Origin: Lineus longissimus | Lineage: Eukaryota; Nemertea; Pilidiophora; Heteronemertea; Lineidae | Length of the DNA stretch: 64,000 bases | Direction: 5' to 3' | Assembly (NCBI RefSeq): GCF_910592395.1 | Contig: NC_088309.1 | Span: 4,528,501-4,592,500 of the forward strand | Shown: piece after piece, positions 40,701-53,032 of the stretch | Layout of the letters: each line of letters begins with the position of its first letter | Position numbering within the stretch: position 1 is the first letter of the stretch | Program-made: the position numbers and the translations under genes | Notes under the pieces: generated by a model | What the model was told of the DNA's origin: nothing | The model's database searches: none | The model's input: only the letters and a program-made list of their open reading frames with translations

Positions 40701-43700
40701 TTCATCCCAGCAATACCCAGACAGATTTGGCTACGCATGGTGTCATTTCTTTATGATCAGGACACGATACAATTTATGCCCATCTTGCCACATTCAATCA
40801 TGTTGTGAATGGAATACTTATGAAAGCGTTTGACAGTGCTTATTATACGGAACAACAAATTACAGAATTGCACTCTTTGGCCAATTTCGATAATAACTCC
40901 TTTTTTCTTGATTCATGGTACATGGATATGTTTATGAGCTCCAAGGTAATGATCAGGACGTCACTTGTTTCTCTTCTAAATCACTCTGCTAAGTGATACC
41001 CTGCAAGATATTATGTCTCATTGATGCGTGATTTCGACGTTTTTGCCATGATGGGGCGACAGGAAACCGCCCTATCAAAGTCATTTATGCTTTTGATGAC
41101 GTCATAACCTGACTTTTTAATCGCGGACTGTTAAAGGAATGTTCTACTTCTAGACTCTTTCAACACTTATCATTCTGCTCTACCTTTGACGGCAGACACC
41201 ATTCAAGTATTTCGCGACTAAGATTGTTAATGTCATATGCTATCGGATGCCGGTCTTTAGGTCCATGTTGCCAACCAGATAGACTTCACTTCTTGCTTCA
41301 ATCTTCATCTGGTCGTGGAAAACTTTGAGTTATTATTTCAACAGACTCTCCTGCCTGTAGTGCGACAAAACGGACGGGATCGATATAGTGAATGGAGACT
41401 GGCGCCCCATCCCACCACATCAATAGGTACTTCTCACACTGATGGGTATTGTATGGGCGAACGGCGGGGCTTTTCATTTCTCGCTACTTTTTAGAGAGTT
41501 TAATGGATGAGGTCATAAAAGAAGAATTTGGGTGGTCGGAATGAAATTTTTTTGACTTATTCTTTAAAACTGCGTGTTCAAATTGCATTCTTCAGTGTTG
41601 TTGTTTTCGCGAATTCCACGATTTTGTACATCTGACTTTGTGTTATGGAGGTTTACAAATTGTCACTTTAAAAATCTCAGATGATTTAAGTGGAAGGCTT
41701 TACACAATAGATTTTCTGTTTTTTCATACATGTAGATGACTATGATGAATTATAACAATGCATTGGTTGGCATATAAGCAGTTAATAAATAAAGACATAA
41801 AGGTCAAAATATGCCTGAGCTGTTTAAATGAAATATTTGGGCGAACGATTGATATGAGATGGCGCGAAGCACTTATTTCCAGATATAAAAAGAGCAGGTC
41901 TACATTTTTATTATCCGTCTGACGAAAAAGAAAGTCGCAGTAGGACTTTTTCATCACGGACACCAATCCTAAGTTGAATGAGTGCGATCGACAACTTAGA
42001 GACTAGAGATTTATCATATCTACATGTAATCACGGACCTAACGCATCCTTGTAACCATAATTGGTTACTCTAAAGATCTTGCTCACTGCGGCGCCTTCTT
42101 CCGCGCAACATGAAATAAGCAAGTGCATTTTCGTGGGTGGTGAAAAATGTAAATAAAAGTAGGCAAAATGCCGGTCATGCGAAAGTCACTTTAACATCTG
42201 ATGTCAAAAGAGTGATTTATTGCTCCGGGATGAGGACGGATCGTATTGGAGTCTGGCCAAAGGAGCCAAGGTTAACGCCAACGAAATATTGATAAAGAAG
42301 GACTGGTGCTAAAATGTTGAAGACGTATTGTAAGCTTCATTTGGTTTTCACTGCTTTTACTGTTTTTAGTACGGCATCGCACAGATGCTGGTATTCTTAT
42401 TATTACCTGTACAAATGGTTTATTTGTTAAAGGGACACTAGCCTATAGGCAGGAACCAGGTAGGTCAGGTGAAGTTGCACAAAGGCGCCGATAGGGGTAT
42501 ACTCTAGATGCTTCTTCAAGCATCCGGAACAAGATTGCACCAACTGGCCTTTGAAAACGTTTTCGAATACTATTGATGATAATGATGATGAACGTTGCCA
42601 TACCAAATATGCCGATGTGAAACTCAGTTAATGTGCTCATTTCCCTGAATTTCACTAAGGATGACACTAGTCCCTTATTGGCCAGATGGACTCGCGCGAG
42701 ATCACCATCGATTTTGCGTTTAGTCCGAGATTGATGCGTTGAAGTGCTGCAGAAATGGTTCAATACCACGCGTGGGACATTGGCAGACAGCCAACGGTAT
42801 TATGTATTGGTCTGTTAGTGTCTTGATTGTTCTACTTAAAAGACAACTTTACTGGTATTTCGTTGGCGAGAGACAAGTATCTCTTGTCGAGTCAAGACCA
42901 ATCGTTCAGACCTTCATGAAAGGGGGTTCGATTTCAGATTTCCGCAAACTCGAGTGCAAGTTCTTTTTAGTTCAAGTCATCGAGTGGAGATATTAGTGAG
43001 TTTTCGCAAATCCCCGAAACGTCAACGAAAACACCTATCCCATTGTTCGACATCATTATCAGGAGGTCGATCAATGAGATTAGGCGTTCACGTTTGCCTT
43101 TGAGAGGGATTTGCGAAAACTCCCTATTAGGCAAGTTTGGCAAAGTGGTTCTGTGCTAATTCACTAACGCGATTCGTATTAAAGTCATCTTCTATACTTA
43201 GTTGTACAAGGAATTGGGGAAATTCGTTTCAAACAATCGTGGATAAGACATGCAATTCGTCGTTCGTAACTTTCAAAATTTGGCGAAACCCGCCTAGTGC
43301 TCTTGACGCGTTGATGTCACATCGGGTGTAACGTCATGATGGTAGGGCACACGTTATTATGTTAGGCCTTATATAACTCTTCGACAATACTGAGATGTTC
43401 AGATGGTTCAGAATTAAATGTGATCGTATACAGCAGATAGAGTAATTTTTTAAATAATTGCAATGACCACGTGTAGCGAGATAACTGATACAAATGTTAT
43501 GTAAGAACAAGGTTTGTTTTTTTTTAAAGTAGACGACCAAGTATCTCGAGATCGAATCACATACTGATGCTTATAAATTCGAAACTTGTTTAATACATAT
43601 CAATAAACAAGATCTTCAAAAAGATTTAGAAAGGAGAAAGTTGCTCCTACCTTTGACTTGGTCGACGAAATGGTAGACTATCATGAAAATCCCGAAAAGA

Positions 43701-43717
43701 AGTTTAGGGAAGTTCAT
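34763..43717 (-). CDS. FST: Follistatin (secreted activin/BMP antagonist)
   Basis: Six exons: 43651-43717, 39840-40040, 39280-39501, 38690-38911, 36160-36396 and 34763-34851, with every junction in phase 1, giving 345 residues (human precursor 344). Exon 1 is a signal peptide (MNFPKLLFGIF...). Exon 2 is the N-terminal TB-like domain with GQCW, NCES, QCC and NCKSC. Exons 3, 4 and 5 are the three follistatin domains, each an EGF-like hairpin plus a Kazal module (VCGSDNKSYRNLC, ICGSDGNTYDSLC, ICGTDDVTYQSWC). Exon 6 is an acidic tail (DDIHSDEDDESYY). This one-domain-per-exon plan is that of vertebrate FST. Follistatin wraps around activin and some BMP dimers and blocks receptor binding. FS1 has fewer lysines than the human heparin-binding site. 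Introns of 1.3-3.6 kb hold repeats. A possible alternative first exon is at 48544-48619. Confidence 0.96.
36772..37273. mobile_element. 502-bp inverted-repeat element with internal palindromes
   Basis: The left end begins TATTTGGCAAGCCCGGCT and the right end, read in reverse, begins TATTTGGCAAGCCGCTCGCC, so the ends are inverted repeats. Near the right end three hairpins follow one another (37161-37191, 37206-37232, 37247-37271), all variants of CTGTTTGGCAAGC/GCTTGCCAAACAG. There is no open frame for a transposase, so it is a non-autonomous element. It lies in follistatin intron 4. A CRE octamer TGACGTCA is at about 37089. Confidence 0.7.
37799..37916. repeat. Two-copy tandem duplication, 59 bp unit
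   Basis: 37799-37857 and 37858-37916 are identical except for one base (TTGATAGG versus TTGACAGG). Lies in follistatin intron 4. The near identity implies a very recent event or an assembly artefact. Confidence 0.92.
42991..43130. mobile_element. Complete palindromic MITE-like element, family M2
   Basis: Left end ATTAGTGAGTTTTCGCAAAT; the right end read in reverse is AATAGGGAGTTTTCGCAAAT. The arms continue through AACACCTATCCCATTG and its partner CAATGAGATTAGGCGTT, making a near full-length hairpin. A truncated relative is at 4672-4780. Lies in follistatin intron 1. Confidence 0.8.
43127..43299. mobile_element. MITE-like element, family M1, abutting the M2 copy
   Basis: Left end TTAGGCAAGTTTGGCAAAG; the right end read in reverse starts CTAGGCGGGTTTCGCCAAA. 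The terminal words match the element at 6449-6588. It shares its TTAG boundary with the preceding M2 element. Confidence 0.65.
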
Positions 43718-46700
43718 TTTATCAAGGAGTATCATTTCGTCCATGATGGGTCCGAATATCACACGTTGAGATAGTTGAGATCAAAAATAACGAGAAGTTA
43801 TTCCTCAAGTTTGGTTCAGTGCCAAAGAGAATACTGATTAGTGGTTTACTGAGAGATTGCGCCTCCAACTGCTGACCGGATAGTTATGCCAGAACCTTGG
43901 CTCAAATAGTAAATAAAAGGGCACAAGAAGTTGGCTCCCACCCAGAAATTATAATAAATAGAAACATGTTTTGACTAGGTTCTCACGTGCAGTCAATGAA
44001 TAGTCAGTGCCTGGGTCAATGACGAGAACGGAAGGCGGGTTTGCATTCCACCAATAAGAGGCTTTGTGGCCTTCTCATTGGACTGCGCGGTAGGTGCGGT
44101 TCTATTCTGCTCTGCTTTCCTTGATGGTCATAAATAATTGTCGTCATTACCACCCAGTCACTGCCAGGTATTTTTATCCGAACAGGGATAGTGACCTGTC
44201 TGAGATAGAGGACAATGTTATCCAACCATTATGAGTACAACTACTATTCAAACTAGGAAATATTGTCTCATAACCTGCGATCAACAATCAATATACAGTA
44301 ATATTGTTATTCCTGTCATGTAAATCTGGTATATTTATAACCGGGCACAATTTTGCACTCAAGATCACTGGGTCATACTTTATCTTTGATGTTACCGCCA
44401 TCGTACTGCAGTCTGTTCCTTGTCCGGTTTAACAGCAACTTTTCTTATAACAGTTTTTCAATGAAAATACTTAATTCCATTTATAAAAGAACCGGGTACA
44501 TTTCGATGTAGCTGTCATCGTAAGTTCCTGGTAACTGCCGGCAATACATATTCCTCTTTTTTGGGCTCGGAACTTTTTTGATATGAATTTGCATAACTCA
44601 CGCAGCAACAATCCCTGCATGACGCATTGGCCGATATTCCTTCGTTCCTTCGTCAAAATAACACCCTGTGATTGGCTAATATTTAATGACTGCGCCGGAG
44701 GTGCAGAATTCAATACTTCTGATTGGGTAATGTGACCGGAAGTCGCTATGCCTGCGGATATCCACTGGGTCTCATTGGTCATGTTAACCTTATTAGTCAT
44801 TCTGGTCAGCGTTCTAATTTTTATACAATTATCACGATAGCATCGCGCCATGTGTCTCTGGCGGGGATTACCGACCTTCTTTCTCCATCAATCACGCCCA
44901 GTGAAACTGATAAAGTCGCTATCCCCCGCAATGTCACCAATACCCGTTTGATTTATGGCTTGTTAAGCCTGGTTTTGAACCAACGTGAATTTTCTAGTAA
45001 TTCGGGATTATCAGGACGGCTATCCATCAGAGAGGTCAATAGTGGTTTTAGTCTTGTAGTAGATAGTGAGATTGCAAGAGGTCCCTGGTTGCGTTATGGC
45101 GGGAAAGTTGGCCGATCGCCATTGGTTGGAGTAAACCCGTCGAGTAGTGCTCAATGGAAGTTCATTCATAAATTTAAGGGAGCGGCCTAAATAGCTCTTA
45201 GATTGAACTTGGTTATGAATATGACTTGATCTTATGAAGAATTTACATATGACCACTCAGTCGTAATCTGTAACCCATTTCACGTCCTGACGACCCGATT
45301 CATCGTAAATCGGACACCACCAACAGCGCGGGGAATGTTATACCATTGACGCATTGACGGACGGTTTCATAGAAGTATAAACAACTATATTTAGGAGCAT
45401 TTGTTTAGTTTCTTATTTGATCGAGGAAAATTCCTCATCAGATTAAAGAAAGAAATCCTGGCGTTTCTCCAAAATATGTGGTGTGATTTTGTCTGCAGTG
45501 ATCATAAATATCCTATCTGTATTTATTTTTTTCTCTTGACTAGCCAAACAAAGTAATTGGCCTTTATTCGTCAGCATGATACTTCATTTACAATGTAAAA
45601 CTACATGCCTGTTATGACTGTAACGTTCTGGTGGCTCCACGATGTATGAATAAGACAAAGCATATAAATAAACATTTAACATTTATCCTTGACATACATG
45701 TAATTCAAAAAAGAAAAAGAAAATACGTGAAAAAAAGAAAACCACGTAAAAATAACTATTGTTCTCAAGTGCATGCAATAGGTGACTCTTGCTCAGGGTC
45801 GTTCTGAAAGAGGTTCTATGTTCGATATACCCAAGGCCCTAAATAAAGGTACGTCAGTCGTACGGTATTTTTCTTAAGTAATGGCCTTCTTATTTTTTGA
45901 GACTGACAATGCACATGTAAATCGTATTGAATAAACCATAGTCTTTACATGTATATATATCGCTAATATTTTTCAATGTATAAAATGAATGACAAATCAT
46001 TCGCCTGTTTTCATTTCGTTCAGTTTTTCCAGTTTTTTTCTCAAAAAAATGAATGTCTTTGGCCATTGCTTAAAGAAGGTGGCCATACGTGCCAACATCA
46101 GACAAAATCTGACATGAAATCTGCATTATCAATCAATCAAAAATATCAAGTGAACCGTGTAAATGGTTACTGTACAAACCCTTTATGATAGATGGCAGCG
46201 CTGGCCTGCAAGAATAATAATCACTATCGTTATCAGACCTATAGTGGCGCCATCTAGAATAAAGAGCAGCAATCTGATCTATCTATAAGGTAACGTGGTA
46301 CAATTCTCGCCCCGGTACAATTCTAGCCTCTCTTTGCAATAATTATAATGTGTAGGACTACTACCAGCTGTTTCCTACGTTGTATAAGGGGCTATGATTG
46401 TATCAAGGCTATAAGTGTACCACTTTACCTTACATATACTCTTGTTTGACGAATCTAAGCCCGTTTCGAATTTAGACACTCAAACATGTATATGTAAATG
46501 TACATAGTAAAGGCCATGAGGCCCGTCAGCTGGAAACAAGGAAAGTCACTATTGGCGGAATACGTTAAATTTCGCCACAGACCAGTCAATGACTTGGTGT
46601 TTTTTCGTGAGCCCATTAGACGGTAAAAAAAGTTACCACCAAATTCGTATCAAATTTTAACGCTTTGAACTACCGCGTGCTGATTCGACAGGCGTTTTCA

Positions 46701-48543
46701 TGTGCATGCATGCGCCGCCGCTCGCGCAAAAACTACATGTACACTCGGTCCCAGCGGTTATTTGATAATGACGCCGCACGCTGCATGGCGCGATTCATTG
46801 TCATACTTGCGCGGTTCGTTGTTTGCACGAGTTACCCAATACCCGCTTGGGCCGCGGCGGCGTCTGCAGGGCAACACACCCTATAGCGGAACCGTTCAAC
46901 AGTTCACATAACGCGAATACTTGTTATACCCATGTCATCAAAGTTCAATAAACTTGACCTCTGCTTATGAGGTCCTTTGGACGTCCTTGGTTGAATTAAA
47001 GTCTCATTTCAATGAAACTGTCATCCCCCGCAATTCCTACGAAAATGGGGTCAGGAACCCTGCGGTGTGCTCACTGACTACTGCCCGGTGGTCAGTGCGT
47101 TCAAAATGCTGGTGCAACTTTGAGATGCTTTCACGATACGCCCCATTCGGCTTTACATCTCTATAGGATTGCAAAAATTTTCTTCCCGAAGAGACAGGGC
47201 CTACATGTACATGCGTCCTAGATACCGCGGAACGAATGAGGACAGCATAAAAGAGCGCGCCGAACTCATGCCAGGCCAAATAAGCCATGTATTTTTAGTA
47301 TAGTTCCAAAGTCCACTTTGCTGTTGGTCTCGTCCGATTCCATTATTCATAACAACAGTCAAAACATCTTTATCTAAACAAACTCGACTAGACCTTAGAT
47401 ATGGCAGACAAATAACAACGTGTCTTTTTTACCAAATAAAAAAACAAAACAAAAATGGAGATATATTAATGTTAGAAAGATTTCATGTTTCTCAATTCCC
47501 GCAAAAGCAATAATATGAACCATCCTATAATATAATACCACAGCTTCCCCTCGGACGCGTTATATTACTGAAGCTCGGCCCGAGTGTTGTTCAGGATGTC
47601 CATGAACACGTGACTTCAGCGGGAAAGTGATGCCATGGCAACAAAATGGCGGCCCAAACTTCGTCTGCTTAAATGGCATGTCTTGCATCATTCTTGTCGA
47701 TCAATATGATAACAATACAAAAATCATGAATGAATACAGCTGTTGTAGTCAATGGGCTTTCACGACCGAAGGTATTGGTGGTGAAGAGCTTATAATTCAA
47801 CAAACATGTCCAAACCAATTTAAATCGTGTTTTCAACCAATATCGATAATAGCCTATTTTTGATCTAAATGGAACCAAGCCAATTAACCTGACTCGACCA
47901 GGCCTTGAAACACCGTTATTTGGCAACACAAAAGCTTATTTGAAGTAATAAGTTGACTCGCTCGTTTTATCGTGTCAGACCGGGGGCTCCGTTTTGCAGT
48001 TTTGAAACATGACGAAGGAACAAATTATAAAAGAAAAAGACGATTTTTGGTCACAAAACACCAGAGCAACCGCTAGCTTCTGGACAACTTCTGAAACCAA
48101 ATATAATAATAGGGAATGGCAGCGTTGATGAATGAATTAAAAAAAAACGACTGCACTAAGACGAGAGGTAATCGTCACAAAACTGTGTTTATTACTATCT
48201 CAGCAACTCATTCCTTTTTATTCCTCAGGTCAGAGTGTGATAAGCATGCACTTGGGCACTGTGTAATCGATCTTTGATGACATATGCTTGAAACCATTAA
48301 ATAAACTTTGAAACGGTAAAACTCAGTGACAGATTAGCATGTGCGAGCAGATAAACGTATACACGTAGTTGGAAACCGGCACCACCATTGCGGCTAGAAC
48401 TTGAAAGGATTTCAAAAGGATGTCGCCCTACTTACTTTGGAAAAACCCCAATTCTAAAATGTTGCAGAAGAAGCTGAATAAAACAAATAAAGTTATCCCA
48501 TAGAATGAATGTATTTTTAAAAAGGATGCATTAATGGACTTAC
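43718..48543. other. Long non-coding region upstream of follistatin
   Basis: No recognised gene. A MITE-like element lies at 46284-46436. Open frames at 44471-44851, 44723-45190 and 47037-47288 have no family features, no splice support and unconvincing composition. If the exon at 48544-48619 is a follistatin first exon, this stretch is its intron. An isolated AAAATGGCGGCC word (YY1-type) is near 47643 but opens only a short frame. Confidence 0.5.
46284..46436. mobile_element. MITE-like element with GGTAA-type inverted ends
   Basis: Left end TATAAGGTAACGTGGTACAA; the right end read in reverse is TGTAAGGTAAAGTGGTACAC. About 150 bases, no coding capacity. The word GGTACAATTCT is repeated just inside the left end. 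Confidence 0.7.
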
Positions 48544-48619
48544 CCCGCCAGTGATAATGTTGCATGGAGGATCCGCAGAGGAGGAGGATTGAGATTACGA
48601 TTCGGTAAACAATGGTCAT
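48544..48619 (-). CDS. Candidate alternative signal-peptide first exon (possibly follistatin)
   Basis: The ATG at 48619 is in a good context (TTCAAAATGACC). The 25 codons (MTIVYRIVISILLLCGSSMQ and five more) form a strong signal peptide, followed by a GGG|GTAAGT donor in phase 1. The next in-phase minus-strand coding exon that accepts phase 1 is follistatin exon 2, and the join reads ...HWR-AGQCW, equivalent to the AGNCW start of mature human follistatin. This would be an alternative promoter 4.8 kb upstream of the other first exon. It could instead belong to an unseen gene. Confidence 0.4.
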
Positions 48620-51600
48620 TTTGAAAGTGTCGTCTGCTAATCGAGGGAAAATCAACTGCTGGATGTTTCGGGTGAATTCTGTCGTTGTGATGAACATCTC
48701 TGACCGGGTCTTCCCTTATATACCCTACAATGTGTAGAAATAAAAAACTTCTAATCTTTAAATACAACCTCATAATGTTGTTGGGGGATATAGCAATTTG
48801 TTTCCTAGAAGAGACCTCGTGGTGTTCACGTGCAACCTCCTAAGTTGCCATATTTAGCGTAAAAATCTGTCACCATTGCCCAGAGGGGGGGTCAATCAAA
48901 ATGTACTTCTGTTTGATATGGAGCGGACTTCAATTCAATTCAATTCAATTTGATGTTTTCAGCGGAGAACGCAATGCATACAAAGTGGCTGGTTCCATTC
49001 AGTGATCACTCTCTTGCCACGAGGAGGACACCTTCCATACCCAACCAATAACCACGCCCATCACAGAGCGATTTGCATAAAATCCCAGAAAATCTATACC
49101 AAAGAATATGAATGAACTTTTCACCACGAAAGTTGTAGTATTAACGTTTCGTGATCTGTGACATGTGTGAGTAACCCGTTACATGTATATCGCAAAATCT
49201 GCGTGGAAAGACTGAAGACAATGTCCCAATCTTAAATGGCTTACCTTCAGTCCCTGGTATCAAAAATCAGCCGGACTCCAGGAGCGCAAAATGAGTAGTC
49301 CTTGAAGATATGCCATTTACCAGATAACGCTTCAGAAGAAATAGGTTCCAATTTGAAATTTTAGATTTAGGGAGCTGGTTGTTGTTACCAAGGGCAATTA
49401 TAGTCGTTAATGAAAAATGATACTTGTTGGACTTTAGACTTGACTTTCCCATCACGTTTCTGGAGAACACAGGCACATGCATATGATAATATCATTTGAT
49501 AAGAATTATCAGTTGGGCTGGCGTTTCGATCTTTATGCCTGCCTGTGGAGTGAAATAGTGTCCTCCATTCGACCCTATATCAGTGTTATTCTAATAACAA
49601 TTCTCATTCATAATAACCATCATAAAGTGTTTTGCATATGCTACTGTGAGCGAATTATGTGAAATGAGTGCTTTGAATGAGAATATCAAGTGGAGACCAG
49701 TGAATGCTTTGCCCGAGTTAAGATTTGAATGGAGCGCCGTTCTGAATGATGCAATATCTCGCTGTACACGTGATCCTGATCCGCAAGCTGTCGAGCTGTC
49801 CTAGTTTCATCAGCCCCTGATGTCAACAACGCCTCTTCTCTCTTTTTCTGGTAACAACAACGAATGACGTATTTTCAATAGTATATGTAAGTACATTTTC
49901 TTGGAATTCGTGGCATTATCCATTTACTATAGGCAGGTCCGCCTAAGAACAGACCCTTCAAATTTAACACCACTTGTACATACATTGTACATGTAACTGT
50001 GGGAAACCGTTTAGATAAAGATATTGTTGATTCGCTGGAAAAACATAATAAAGATTTAAGAATTTGAACAATTATTGGAAAAACTGGCAAGACGATAGAG
50101 AGACAAACACATAATATGCGCTCATACACTAATCTAGGTTGCGCTTTGCAGACAAACCTCTCGAAACGAGGCCGTATGGCGCAATTTCGACCTTATATGT
50201 GATTCTATAATACCCCATAATCACTCTAAATTAGTCTTGCTGATGAGAGGAAAATCCCCATGGAATCTGTTAAGTGACCTCTGTCTTCTCAGTCTACCGT
50301 CTGGTAGCCTTTCGATTGCAAAAAGGTGAAATACCACTGTGAGCTAAGGTCAGAATGCAACAATAGAACCGCTCCCACCCCCTACCCACCAGCACAGTCG
50401 AAAACTGAGTAAATACGAGTATTCTGAGAGGTTTATTTCACACAGACTCTCAAAGGATGTCTGCAAACACACAATGACAACAATTCGGTTCATCTGGTGT
50501 GAACTGCTTGGACCACCAAGCGCGCACTGCCCTCCGAATGTGACTGAGATGGGGCGGGGCTTTGATGTGATGCCCTTACCATGACCTGATAATCAGACGG
50601 CTCGAAACAACCGCGGCGACGATGCTCCGTCAGTTTACCAATGAAAATGAAAGAATATAATGGATCAGACGCTAAGGTGTCCGCACCCCCATTATTTCAT
50701 AACGATTGTGTTTGAGATAAAGCTGATCATCATTATCTCGAATTTAGAATCTTCTGTCGTTTTTGCTAAAAGGTGTAATAATATCAAATGAGGGTCACCC
50801 GAGTTCACCCGTGGACACTGTCTGAGAACGGATCTTGAAAGTTATCTCTTTTCGTGAATGAAATATCCGATCAATTGCCTTTTTCTTGACATCATCACAG
50901 TTTTTGCGTAATATTTCCAACGAATGGGTTTTTAACAGTATAAAAACCATCATTTCCAGTAGAATTGTTTACGTTTTACATTTAGTCAAACGAAGCGATT
51001 TGTGCAATACAGTCCAGAAGCAACATAATATATCTGGCCAGAGCGCGGGATGCCTTCGCACAACGGCATGCAGAGTCCTTTTTAGCGTTGCAGACACAGC
51101 CCTGCCGCTTCAATCACTAAAAATTATGCTGTTTTTTACATTGAGAAAGAAGTAATGCCCTCACAAATCCAATGGGTTGTTTTGACACACGGATGACGGA
51201 GCATCAGTCTACGTTTTGAATGACATTTTCCCGACCCCGCGGAAGTGTTTTGTTTCGGTGTCCTTCAGACGTCTACATCGTCAAAACAACATTCCAGTGT
51301 CTGCTGACCCGATCATAATCGACCAAAAGTACATCATCAAAAATTAATATGGATGTTTTCATATTTTGAAAGCCAATAGAATACAAAGTAGTTTTATATC
51401 CGTATGAGCGGGCGAAGAAGAAGCGTTTTCATATGGGTTTGTAACGTTTCAATTAAATCAATCAATTCGCCAACCGAAAACATTTAAAATACTATGTAAC
51501 TAATCTAAGTTATGAAAATTGACACTGAGTAAGCGTCGCTTGGCTGTCGAAGCTCAAAAATTGTTTCTTCGGTGAAGGTACATAATAGCTTGTGACCTTA

Positions 51601-53026
51601 AAGCAGGAAGTGGAAAGCACGAGCTTTTGATAGATGTTGGCGCCAACGGCCTTCTTGTTCGTGCCGAAAGTTTCCTTCTCAGTGAAACCCAACTCCGTGA
51701 CCAAAGACCACTTCTGACTTCGGTATTGACGCGCCACTTTTTGCAACTTAAACAGTCTCTGGGAAGGATCTGCTGCAGCGGTTAGGTTTAATTTGATAGG
51801 ATAGTTCAAGCTAGGTGGAAACGATTCATTTATCTCATGACAGAGCACCGAGCGCTAAAAACTGCGCAAATATGAAAAGTTGGTTTAGGAGGAAACTGGA
51901 AGGCGTAAACGTCATACGCCCCCTGTGACGAGGACAAGTTGACACCAAGAAGACTAGCTAGGGCGCGAACGGAAATAAAGTGAACTTATCCATGCATGCT
52001 GGTTGTGACTCGATATAACATGTTCACGCATCGTCGACATTTTTTTGCGATACTGTGTTGTCGGCGACTTGTTAGAATAGCATACTCGGACGCATCGACT
52101 CAATCAATTCTCAGAAAGCCAAAAGAACTGTTCCCTCCATTAGCCCAATACTGCGACCTTATGACCCTAGCCGTCTTCGATGTCACCTCTGGCCAGGTCA
52201 TGTTTCCATTTCGGGCTTCTTGAGGACGTCTCGTCTCATTCATCGCACGCATAATGAGTGAATGTGCTCTGGTCACAACGGGACACTTTCATTCATGGAA
52301 ATCAGACTGAATGAAGTTTCCCACTGGTTCGGGGTCAAGAGACAGACAGATATTCTTGACCCATTCAAAAGGATGCGAACATGACCACGCCCCGTATATC
52401 CGTCCTACACCTTGGTTATCCAGCCTGCTTATGAACCCGGGCGACGAGAAATCTGACGGTCAATTTATTTTTCACCGAAGATTTAGGATAAGGGCGGTCT
52501 TTCTACACTCATGGGAGGGCCGGTGTAGATGTAGAAAATGTCACCCTGAAAATGTGCCAGGCCCTATTATTGTATTCTGTCAGATTATGGTATATTGTTT
52601 TATAGAGGCCGTCGCCATCGGTAGCTTGGCGCAAAATAGACTAAAATTGATAATAACACCAGTCTTTCAAATAAATTTATTTGAAAGACTCTGATAGCAC
52701 AACGAAGAATTACTTTTTCGTCCTTATTCTTGACACTCATGGATTTCTTTCAACGAACTTCCCCTCTCATGAGGCCATGATGCACCCGTGAGGACCTCTC
52801 TCAACTAGGGACAAAACTAAACGATTTTCGAACAGTATTATCCCAATTCAACAGATAACCAACGCCACTGTAAAATCTCTCAATGCCACAACAAGACCCT
52901 GAAGAAAGCTGTGGGTGTCAAAGCTTATGACAAGCCAGCATAAGCACAACAGTCCATCAGAAGAATTCAAATGCCTTTGTCACTCTTTGTTTTAATAGAC
53001 AATCAATGACACATTAAGCCATGATC
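48620..53026. other. Intergenic DNA between follistatin and CIB2
   Basis: No spliced gene recognised on either strand. A (TTCAA)n microsatellite of about four units is at 48931-48953. Frames such as 52311-52694 and 51510-51848 show no domain or splice support. This stretch could carry follistatin regulatory DNA, but nothing in the sequence proves it. Confidence 0.45.
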
Positions 53027-53032
53027 TTTATT
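53027..53032 (-). terminator. Candidate CIB2 polyadenylation signal
   Basis: TTTATT on the plus strand (AATAAA on the minus strand) 1.2 kb past the CIB2 stop codon. The AT-rich DNA between them is consistent with a long 3' UTR. Confidence 0.35.

Noticed and set aside
42443-42769. Minus-strand frame with one hydrophobic segment (FGMATFIIIIINSI)
   Set aside because: The isoleucine run comes from an ATT/ATG-rich low-complexity tract; no splice sites or homology support a gene.
44471-45190. Opposing long frames (126 and 155 codons)
   Set aside because: They overlap on opposite strands, show no domain, signal peptide or splice pattern, and fit chance open frames.
47640-47665. AAAATGGCGGCC start-like word
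   Set aside because: Opens a frame of only eight codons with no donor site; kept only as a possible YY1 word.
52311-52694. 127-codon plus-strand frame
   Set aside because: No recognisable domain, mixed composition, no flanking splice or polyadenylation support.
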